A program made the position numbers and the translations under genes. 64,000 nt of DNA from Incurvaria masculella. Its lineage: Eukaryota; Arthropoda; Insecta; Lepidoptera; Incurvariidae. Positions 22,201 through 34,200 of this stretch are shown in pieces. The stretch's first letter is position 1; every line of letters starts with the position of its first letter. The notes beneath the pieces are model-generated. The model was not told the origin of the DNA. It worked only from the letters and a program-made list of their open reading frames with translations, and made no database searches. The stretch spans positions 1,262,501 to 1,326,500 of the forward strand of contig OX335651.1 of NCBI GenBank assembly GCA_946894095.1, written 5' to 3'.

Positions 22201-25200
22201 TCGCATTGGATGAACGATGGTCGAAGCGGCAATGAAAATTGTCCGTGTTTTCCGTCCTGTTCAATGTAGCCGTGCAATATAAGGCACCTAGTTACCATGT
22301 AGTGTGTTGGGCTAATACCATGACACAAAGTGTGGTATTAGCCATCCATGTGCAGTCACATAAAAAAAAAATCCTCTTCGACGATTTTTCATTCAATGCC
22401 GGTGCAATGGTATCAGCCCAGGCGGGATTAAGCCTACCACCCAGTAAGTAAGGAAGGGCATAAAGTTTGACATGGAATCCGAACCTATCAAATGTGGAAC
22501 GATCACCCATCCAGAAACCGAGAGCGCCCAGAGTAGCTCAACCTCGACTTTCGCACACCGAGACGTCGTTCCACTTGGCACAATGATTTGGGTACCGAGG
22601 CCGACCAAATTATCAACAGCAACAATAAGTCCATCACGATTTTTAGGGTTCTGTACCCAAAGGGTGAAAACGGAACCCTATTACTAAGCCTCCGCTGTCC
22701 GTCCGTCCGTCCGTCCGTCCGTCCGTCTGTCACGGGGCTGTATCTCAGTAACCGTAACAGATAGACAGCTGAAATTTTCACAGAGTGTGTATTTATTTTT
22801 CCGCTATAACAACAAATAGGTAAGATTAAAAAATAATAAAAATTAAAGGGGGTCCCCATACAAAAAACGCGATTTATTTGTATTTTGTATTAGTACGATG
22901 GTACGGAACCCTTCGTGTGCGAGTCCGACTCGCACTTGGCCGGTTTTTTGCCAGCTTAATTATCCATGTCACACGTATGGCGCTTTTTAGGGTTCCGCAC
23001 CCAAAGGGTACCAAACGGAACCCTATTACTAAGCCTTCGCTGTCCGTCCGTCGGTCCGTCCGTCCGTCCGTCCTTCCGTCTGTCACAGGGCTGTATCTCG
23101 TGAACCGTAATAGGTAGGTAGCTGATTTTTTCACAGAGTGTGTATTTATTTTCCCGCTTGTGGAGAGATGAAAAGGTGGGTCAGGTCTTGAGACCCACGG
23201 CTGCGCAGCTGCTCTCCTCTAGTCGTGATTTGAATGTTGTATATGTGTTATCTCGCTGGGAAACTTCGTTAGTGCGATATAGACTTCAGGCTGGTAGCGC
23301 CATCTAGCGCCCGCCATGTTAACTAGCTTCTATTGCATCTGTTGGTCGCATTTGTGGCATGCGAAACTAGCAGCTCTCAGTAGAGGGCGCTAGGTCGCTA
23401 CATCACTTTCCCCCAGTCGAATGGCAAGTTGCCATGAAGACGATATTGCTGCTGGTGTCGGTGCTGATCGTCAGTGTCCAGTGTGACGCGGTGAGTCGGT
23501 CGTGGTGCTGGATGACGGAGCGCCGGAGGTGCCCAGTGCGACGCGGTGAGTCGGTCGTGATGCTGGGTGACGGCTGCCGGAGGTGCCCAGTGTGACGCGG
23601 TGAGTCGGTCGTGATGCTGGGTGACGGCTGCCGGAGGTGATGATGTTACCGGCGTCCTAGTTGGCGTATCGATACACCTACTTAGGACGATGGTGCTGAT
23701 TTTTCTTCTGCTGGGTTGGAGTGATGCTGGATGACGACATGCTTGAGTTACTACCGGTGAGACCCGCTGGTGGGAGGCCGGTAGCAACTGTCTTGGCGGC
23801 TGAAGTGTTCCTTGTTGTGACTAGAGGAGGCGTGGTTGTTGATGTTGAATCACGTCGGGATGCTGGATCACGTCGGGGTCACCACTGTGGAGAGATGAAA
23901 AGGTGGGTCAGGTCTTGAGACCCACGGCTGCGCAGCTGCTCTCCTCTAGTCGTGATTTGAATGTTGTATATGTGTTATCTCGCTGGGAAACTTCGTTAGT
24001 GCGATATAGACTTCAGGCTGGTAGCGCCATCTAGCGCCCGCCATGTTAACTAGCTTCTATTGCATCTGTTGGTCGCATTTGTGGCATGCGAAACTAGCAG
24101 CTCTCAGTAGAGGGCGCTAGGTCGCTACACGCTATAACAACAAATAGGTAAAACTAAAAAATAATAACAATAAAAGGGGGGCCCCATACAAACAACGTGA
24201 TTTTTCATGTTAAATCTTGTACGATGGTACGGAACCCTTCTTGTGCGAGTCCGACTCGCACTTGGCCGGTTTTTTAGATGCCTAGGTTCCCTTTCCTCTA
24301 CCGGACTCTACCGTTTGACTCTCTGCCGACCCCTCCGGAAAGCGGCGCTGCAGTGACCAACCGTGAATATAAATTAACTGTATTTAACAATTCGGCTAGT
24401 CTATTTGGTGCGATTTGCTGGTGAAAGTTGAATCTATAATGGCGTATAGCCATTTTAAAAATGTATGTCACTCTATGAACAGGTATGCGAGGGTATGCGT
24501 GTGCTAATGAATGCCTCTATTGAGTGCTTTCCCAAAAGTTGTATGTACTGCAGCAGTTAAGGCTTTGTACGTTCATAATATTTAATTAAAATGGTAAATA
24601 AGGTTACTGCATGTTAATTAATCTTAGTATATATGGGTATACATTTGGTTCTTCATCGCTATTGATTAACTCGAGGCATCGCATTATAATCGAACTTGGT
24701 ATGTTATGGTAATAACACTTGACTGAAGCTTAAGAAACAGGAAATCTTTAGGTATAACTAACTTGTCATAAAACCCGTATTATGCATATAAATCGATTAC
24801 TCTACAGGTTGTATAATACATCTACAAAACTCTACTAAAGGAAGCTACATACAATCTACAATGACGAATTTATTGTTTTTTTTTTTATGTGACTGGACAT
24901 GGATGGCTAATACCACACTTTCTGTCATGGTATTAGCCCAACACACCACATGGGAACTAGGTGCCATGCCAGGACCTTCCTTATATTGATTGCACGGCTA
25001 CATTGAACTGGAAGGAAAACACGGACAATTTTCATTGTCGCTTCGACCATCGTTCATCATATGCGATGGTACCAACCCGGACGGGATTAACCCTACCACC
25101 TAGTAAGTAAGGAAGGGGACCTACAGTTTAACGTGGAATCCGAACCACGGCTTGATTTTATATATCTCCTGCTGTACTCCTGGTTCTGACGATCACCACA

Positions 25201-28200
25201 ACGTCCGTTGTAAAGCTATACTGGGGGGTTACCATGGTAAGTAACTCGCCAGGTGAAAAGCAAGTGAACAGGCAAAAGAGTAATTAAATATTACGTTTAG
25301 TTGTATTTTGTACCATGACAACAGGTATATTTCAGTTCACTTAGCCGAATAAAACGTGTTTGACAAATAGCATGGTACGAAATGCAAAATAACGTCAGGG
25401 GGTCCATTCAGGGCAACAGTGAGTTCGAATTCGTCACTAAATATCAACTCACTTTTTTAAATAGTGAACATCATTACAGTTAGGTAAAAATCTGGTCTGT
25501 GCCGTTAATACGTTGGAAGTATAAATAACGGTTCCGTTATTTAAATAATAATATATTTCCCAGCTATTTTTAGGTTAACTCAATTCCGAACTTGAACTCA
25601 CTCTGACCTGAATGGGCCCCCAGATTTAATCACTCTCTTACCGGTTCACCAGATATTCACCCAGCGAGTAAACTTACCATGGTAACCCCCCTGATCGAAA
25701 TTGTCAACCTTTCCTCCAGTAAATTCAGACCCTACAAAACGTACATCCCCCGTCAAATAAAACAAAAGAAAAATATCCGAACACCTTCTTACTTTAAACT
25801 TTCTTGGCTTCTTGGACTCTATTCAGTGCCGAGTCGTGAGCCTCGTCAACGACCCTGAGATATTTTTTTTATGCGACTGGACATGATGTCTAAAACCACA
25901 CCTTCTGTCATGGTGTTAGCCCAACACACCACATGGGAACGAGGTGCCATGCCAGGACCTTCCTTATACTGTACAGCTACATTGAACTGGATGGAAAACA
26001 CGGACAATTTTCATTGCCGCTTCGACCATCGTTCATTCAATGCGATGGTACCAACCCGGGCGGGATTAACCCTACCACCTAGTAAGTAAGGAAGGGGACC
26101 TACAGTTTAACGTGGAATCCGAACCACGGCCAGCCTCTCTCAACGGTCTAATGGTCACCCATCCAAGACCAGACCGGACCCAGCGTTGCTTAACTTGTGT
26201 CGCGCCACTCTGGTACGACTGGCTGTCATGAGGGCCAAAGGTGCTCAGAAAATCCAAATACGCCTCGCCACGCGAAACCACGCTGAGCGAGGCACCATAC
26301 CAGCGCATTTGCGGATATCGCTGGGCTCGAGCTTGTTCAAATTACCCTTAAAACAGTGGCGTAGCATAGGTCACTAGCACCCGGTGCGGATCCCAAACTT
26401 GCCGCCCTCTTATTTTTGTAATTGATCATAAAATATGCCTTTTTACCCGCATTTCTTTCCGCCACCTGTGAAATGCCGCCCCCGTCAAAGTGCCGTGTGG
26501 ACCGCACCTTCCGCCCCCCCCATGCCACGCCACTGGCTCCAAGACTTGAAGACTCCCAGGTTACAGGTATAAGGACAATCGAAAAGGCCCACCTCGCCAC
26601 CGGACGACCCGCCGACGGTCCGCTTCTGGTCGTACGGGTTCCTTGTGAGGCCCGTCACGTTGTTGTACGTCTCCCAGTGCATGCACAGCTGCGGCGTGTT
26701 GGTGACGGCTATGGGCACCGCGCCGGCGGCGCGCGCCAGCCGCACGGTGGCCGCGTCGCGCGCCGCCGGCTGCCGGCTCGCCTTCACGCAGCCCGAGTCG
26801 TTGCTCATGCCTGCGTTGCGCCATTGGAGTGTCAATAAATGAAGGGATAGCGTACGATAAGCGACAAACATGGAGGGTTCCTACACGTCGCGACTCGAGA
26901 GCAACAGGGAATTAAGGGCAAAAACGATGAAAAAAATAATGTTTTTTTTTATGCAACCTGCACACCGTACTGGGTTATGATTTTAGCCCAATACACCAAA
27001 TTCCCGAAGGGATTAGGTGCCATGCCAGAACCTTCCCTGCGAATCCTCAGCCTCGGTAGCCCAGTGGCTCGGTTAAGTTCTGGATGGATGAAAATTGTCC
27101 ATTGTCATGGTCTGATTAACGAATTTCGATCTAGAAAATACGAATTCGTAAATTGATACTAATTTATAAAATTACAACAGTAGTAACACTCTTGTTGTAA
27201 TAGTAAATAAATAATTTTTAATTTCTTGCGTCAATATGGGTAAATATAATTTACATATTTTAGAGTCTACATTTACACGTAACAACAAAATGCAAATGTC
27301 ATTCTCGCATCCCGTCGACCTTGCGGGGCAACTCCTAGATTATCTCCGTGATAGGTGCCGCAGACTTGCAGCAGGTACCTATTATTACACATGCTTTACT
27401 TGCAGCGATGCAGTTAGACGACTAACGGCTGGCCTTACCGGCGAGCTACATATGTAATTTGCGCTTATTTCGCGACAGAAACAAGCGATATTCACTGATA
27501 TATGTCTCGTGTTGATATTGTGGAGCGTTGGCATTCTCGTCTGACAAACATTTCGAGTAAACTAGTGGTATGGTCGCAGGTATAACCAAACATTTGCTAT
27601 TTGGATTCAACATTTTTGCTTGAGTGAGGTCAACATTTCTATTGTCATGATAAAGTCCACCGAATGATCAGAAAGGCCATCAATCAATCCATGCAAGGAT
27701 TAGGAAGTGACAAACGAGTAGTTGCTTTCAGTTACTTAGTTAAACCTGAAGCCACGATAAATTTGGTATGTTGGCTCTTCTCGAAACGACAGATTGATAA
27801 CGTGTTCAAGTGTAGGAATCAAACACAACATAAGTAAAAAACATAAAATTCACTTAATTAAATATAAAAAAAATCATCCATTGGGACTGTTGTCATTGTC
27901 CCCAATACTGATGCAGCGTTCCCCCGCTGAATAGCTAAGGAGACGCGTTGTTTAAAAAATGAGGCAGCTCGCCGATCGCCTGTCGATTCTATAAGTAGTT
28001 TTCCCAAGCGTCTCGCAAAGACCCACGCATCGCTACTCCAAACTCCGTGGGTCTCCACAGCGAAGGCGAGGAACTCAAACTGTTCCTTTTTTCCTGTTCC
28101 TGTTGTTGGATTTATATTTTGAGTGTTTGAGTGCCTTGGCCTTCCCTGCAGCTGAACCCGCGGAGCAGGAGGAACCGTCCACGTGACTCGCTGCTAACGT

Positions 28201-31200
28201 GTCGGTGCAGGTAACGTCCCATACTAAGGCCTTCCCTTGCGACCAGGGTAACAAAGTGATGCCATCGGGTCTAGTGTAGGAATGAAACTAAGGGCCGAGT
28301 GCACGAAAGGACAAACAATCAAAATGAACGTCAACGTATGAATAAACACGTCACTTTGTATGAACAGTATGTTAGGGACTTCATGCGATTCACTAAAAGT
28401 GACGTGTTTGAACATTGATTGACCATCTCTTCGTGCAATCGCGGCTAAGTTGCTCAAATCCAGGGCCAAACCTTTCTCAAAATTAGGGGCAGCTAAGGAC
28501 TGGGTAATTATTGATGGGCACACGTGAGCGAGATGCCATAAGAATTCTGTTCTACAGCATACAGACCGGAAAAACTGGTACTTAGAAACTGATAAAATAA
28601 AAATACTGGTCGACCTAACAGTCCCTTGGGAAATAATCACGAATTTAAAGTAAACCGGTACAGCAGATTATTAGATCGGATAGAGAGAAATGGGTTGAAG
28701 GTTGACTTATTTGCTGTTGGAGTAGGACCAAGAGACTAACAGCGAAGTTACTCTACAGTTTCTTGAAAAATCTAGGCCATACAAGATCGACAATTGAAGA
28801 ATATCATAATCATAATCACAACGTTGTAATACGGATATTAGTTTTTAAGTAAATATATTTTTTCGTATTAAGCACGTACGTCGCTTATTCCAACGAATGT
28901 GATATGTATGTATGTATAATCAACCGTGAAGCATGGACACATTAAGAAAGAGCCCAGTAAAAAGAACTACTTTACGAATATACTGCAAGGCTGGACCAGA
29001 AGCAGCAAAACATTCCTTTCGCGGGTATTGCTTATACCAATTTCGCCACCGGCTGTATAGCCATAATTTGGAATTCTCCTACAGGCCCTCTTCCCGTAAT
29101 GAATGCCTCCTACTAACACCGTGTGTTAGTAGGACGTTAGTAATACCTACGCTTCATCTGCGTTGCGGACATTACATATTACTTTTTAGTTTTGATCTTA
29201 AACGATAAAATAAGATCTATGATTTTGGACGGCTTCGTCTAATGCTGTGTGATAATCAATATTGTAAGATCCTTCGCGTGGAGAATTGGCTTTACCTTAG
29301 CTTTCACAAAACGTCTACTGACCTTCCACGGCAATGCTCTCCTTGACGGTGATGGGTACACCCAGCAAGGGGTACTCCTTCGCAAGGTCCTCCGCGGTCC
29401 TGTCGGGGCTCGCCGCCAGCATGGCGTCGATGGTCCTCGCCTCCCTCAGCGCCACCTCCCAGCGCGGCTCCACGATCGCGTTGAGGTAGGGGTTCACCTC
29501 CCGGCAGCGCTCCACGTAGGCCAGGACCACCTCCTCAGATGTTATCTGGGTAGGAACGGTGGGTGTCAGGTGAATACCAGCATATAGGCTTACCCTTGTA
29601 CTAATAAACCCAGATCTCCTTCGAATTGTTATACAATGTTTTGTCCTTTGCAGTTTTTAATTCGAGAGAAAGTGACAAAACATTGTATAACTATTCAAAG
29701 GATGATCTGGGTGTATTGGTAACAGGGATAGTGTTCTTATATTTTCACAACCCAGTTCGCTGCATATCAGTATTGGAGTGGTGTCATATATGGAGTAGTT
29801 CCCCGCGGTTCCATTGGCGTGAAAGTCGGATTCTGGCATAAGGCCTAATTTTTAAAAGCCCTTTTAAGGTGGGCCTTGCCCCTGAACTCCCCATACAAAC
29901 GTGAAAAGAAGATCATGCGCATATTTCCTGTCAGAGATCCTGAATTATACTCACAACCGCTTTATTTGATCGAACTAGATGTCTGATGACTGTTGGCATT
30001 GTAAAATTGTGTTTAGTTTCTAAGTTATAAGGTCCGAAAGTTCGAATTTTTCGCGCTTTTTATTAAAAAACTTTAGAGGTGGATTCCTCAACGATTAAAT
30101 AATAAGATTAGTCATCAGACATAGCTTGTTTCATGAAGATTTATAATTAATTTGGATTTCCGATTGATTGTTTCTTTTCAACGCGCTGCAAGGATCATAC
30201 CGTAATATCTGATGTGATTACTAATAGGTACGTGTAAGTCCATTAATTGGATCATTCCTCTCCACCTCTACCTAGGATCTCTCCACATCGACCATCCTCG
30301 GCCACTACACAGTGACATGCCGTTTCTATTTGCTGTCGTTTTTATATAAGATTAGTTTTAAAAAAACCTGCTAACAGAAATATTGATTGAATACATTAAA
30401 ACAAGTTAATAAGTAAACCGTCCTTTCAAAGATTAAACTACATACATAGCTTACTTAGCCCTATTACGAGTTACAAATCACTAATCGTATTTTCTTTGAG
30501 CTCTTCGATACCACAGCTTTACACCATTGAATAGAGCAGGCATTTGAGGAATACACTAAATCGCCGTCCGTGGAATTTATTTTTTGTGAAGAAATAAATC
30601 ATAAATGTATAAATAAAAAATATGTATCTACTGTTCAATGGTGAAAACCTGTGGAAATGAAGAGCTTAACGAAATTTGGATAGGTGATTTGTAAAATTCT
30701 TTATGCCTTTGCCCATAACTCGAAATGAGTGCACTCTACACATCTGGATATCACCATCCATATCACAGGATGATAGTCGCCAACAAGAAAAAAAAATCGA
30801 ACTTTAACATAAGGTAAGGCTTTATCTGTAACATAAATACAAATGGTGGTCGAAGTCAGATCAATGGTAAATGGTAACCTAAGCAATGGAAAGATCCATG
30901 CTCGGTATCTCACTGCGCGACCGAATGCCAAATCTGCTGATACGCCAAAGCACCAAGGTCACTGACGTTATGCATAGGGTTGCTAAACTCAAGTGGCAAT
31001 GGGCAGGTCACGTATGTCGCAGATATGACCACAGATGGAGCACTGAAGTCTTAATGTGGAGACCCTACACAGGGAAAAGAAGCGTCGGCAAACCGCCAGC
31101 ACGTTGGTCAGACGATATACGTCAGACAGCAGGTGACAACTGGCGAAGAAAAACAGGAGACCGCACAACTTGGCGAAGTCTGGGGGAGGCCTACGTCCAG

Positions 31201-34200
31201 CAGTGGACAACAAAAGGCTGAAGAAGAAGAAGAACCTAAGAGTTATTACCACCTATGATACAGCCGCAAGTTTAGGAGGTATCGTTCGTCGTACAAGAAC
31301 TAATCAATTGTCGATCCTATTTGCGTGCATGTATTATTATTGATAGTATTTTAAGTTCTTGTAAACTGTTCTATCTGCATATGTTTGTGTAAATAAATAA
31401 ATAAATAAAAATAAATAGGTAATTAATAGTGCAAAAATTGCGTTTTAATTGTTAAAATGATTATTCTTAACAATGATTATTCGGACGAAAAGCTTGTCAC
31501 AATAGCTCAGACGAGGTCTAATCCTCGTATACTGGATCACCTTACAGTATTTTTCTATGACTTCTGTGGGATTACAAGTTTGCCTCAGCGGTAATAATGA
31601 GTTAATCTCGATTTTAGAGATCAGCGGTACAGTGATTCCAATCCTTGTGATTTTCATTGATGTCTCGGTGTTCGAAACAAAGATTATTCGTAGGTGATAA
31701 TTTTGCCTTAAAATGCCTTAGCGTAGGATCAATACGCGAAATCATAAGCGCCATCAAATGAAGATAGGGGAAGCATTGTGTCGATTCGAATATAATCGAG
31801 AAAATCGTTGGCTGACGTAGTTAATTGTCGGGATAGCTCAGTTGGTTAGTGCAGTGGGCATGTAATCCAAAGGTCGCAGGGTCACGACCAAAAACATTTT
31901 TACATTATTTTCAAAATCTGCTTAAAATGCTTCAAATGTAGACGTCGCTGAAACTCAAATTAATTATTCGTAGGGTCAGGTGTGGGTAGTGAAATAATAG
32001 ACATAGAAGCAACGAGCAAGGACAGACAAAGTTAATTCAAATTAATACACATGTGCTCAGATTAAATCGAAATACTTTTCAATATTGAACAACGAGAATG
32101 GAAGGATGGGACCCGAAACTTGTCGGTATGAGGGTGGCGCTCGGGGCGCGCGTCAATTTTCATATACTATAGCGATACGCTTACTAATAATTTTGTCGAG
32201 GTCCAGCGACTCGTAAGAGCACGTAGGAACCTCACAGGAAGCTATTTAGTGCAACGAAAATCGATATTACCCGTCCCTAATCCGTAAGCGAACTAACTAC
32301 AGAGCCCGTAGCCCCAGTTGTCACCTAAATTGGCGTTTACGGCAAACCGATCGACTAGCGTTTTCAAATGTATGGAGAAATTGAGGAGCGCGCGCAGTGG
32401 GCGTTAAACGAACTAACATTTGCGAGTCCGAATTTGATTTGACAGCTTACTCACCGTCGGCGTAAATACGTCGACGTTGCCGTTCACGCAGACTCCGTGT
32501 TTTCACACAAATCGGAAGTCCGAGTTTGACTTTGACAGCTTGAAGGAGTAAAAGCACAGAATAAGTAGTAAAAATTAGTATGGGGTTGAACGTTTTTACG
32601 TAACTTCGAAGTCCGTAAACGCCAATTTAGGTGAGAACTCAGACTGACCACTCAGTTAGACGTTTTCCACTAACTCGTGGCTACGCTGCCGCCATACGAA
32701 TGAGTTTCGATCGTCACTTACTTCCTTCCATGCTCGCTGCATGAAAGTGATGGTCACGGTTCAGGCACTTACCGCCACTGAATTAACTTGCAATAGTTCT
32801 ACCGCTCTTGAATCATGCTGGGGCTGAACCGACGTAACATAACAACGTGAGGAAATCTAAGGAAATATAAGGAGAAATATAAGGAAGGTCCTGGCATGGC
32901 ACCTAGCTCCCATGTGGTGTGTTGGGCTAATACCATGACAGAATGGTGTGGTATTAGCCATCCATGTCCAGTCACATAAAAAAAAATAGTAACCACGCGG
33001 TTCTACCCATTAATATTCTCCTAGGTCGAGCACAGATGACTGACCTGCCTCCGCCGTATCATGTCCGCGAGGCTGGTGGCGGAGTGGAAGAGCAGTGGGT
33101 TCGCGGGCGGCGGGCACTTCCGGTTCCGGCGGATGCTGAGCAGGTGCGTGAGGGGCGCGATCAGGAGCCCCACGGCCGCCACCCCCGCCCAGATCAGCCA
33201 GCGACTCACCCGGCCCAGCATGGCTGTCTGCCCAAAAAAAAGGTTACGTTAGGTTTCATAAGATAACTTGGTTAGGGAGCTGGCGAGAATTTTTTAAATC
33301 ATTTGCACATATCATGTGCTAAACAACAAACTATTAGACTAGAACCACGACTGCAGGAAAGCAACCATTATTTAAAAAGACTCTCGCAAGAAATCCGTAC
33401 TTACCTATATTTAAAACTAAAGAAATATCATCAGCAAACATGATTCATTCCTCGTCTCATATGCAACTAGAAAGATCTTAAACATATAAATATAAGGAAA
33501 AGCAAGGGACCCAGAATAGAACCCTGCGGTACTCCCATGATGGGTTCGAGTTAGAGTTCGTACCCTGAACATCACAAAAGACCATGAACAAAAATTTATG
33601 AAGCTTAGGCTCACCCACCAACAGAATTGAGGCCACTTTCAATTTACTTGGATTTCAATAAATATAAATATATGAATTATTTTATTTTAACTCATGAAGG
33701 TGGATCTCGATGAAACCTTTCTTTTGATATGGTGGGTCTAGGACAAGAAGTTGCTCAATGAGATCTTCATTTTGGGACCAATATTCAAAATTAAAAATTC
33801 ATTTAATCTGTGATTTTCAGTTGATACGAAATACAAACCAATGGACATTCCAGAGATATTACACAATTTAATTTTAACATGCCTCGATGGCGGCTTACCT
33901 GTTGAACATGACAAGAAGATAAGTCTAAATAAGAGCTATTATTTCAGTACCAACTAGATGGCTCTATGACTAGAAGTTTTTGAGGTATAGCACGATACAA
34001 TTTGAACATGATTGAAAGGAAGATCTCAGTGAGACATTTCATTGGGTACACCATGATGGGCCGATGACTAGAAGTTCTCCAGAGGAATGACACAATTTAA
34101 TTTAAACATGGCAGAAAGGGAGATCACCACCACATCGACTAACCCAAGAACGTGAATACTAAAAATAACTAACCTATTCAGGGATTTTATTTTATAGGTA

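Noticed and set aside
23398..23787. Repetitive 129-codon minus frame ([12 protein letters not shown] repeats)
   Set aside because: It arises from the non-coding tandem repeat inside the small LTR element, and its reading direction is opposite to the element.
31828..31890. Possible functional tRNA gene
   Set aside because: The D-arm and anticodon region are tRNA-like, but the T arm and acceptor 3' strand are missing, so it is called only as a fragment.
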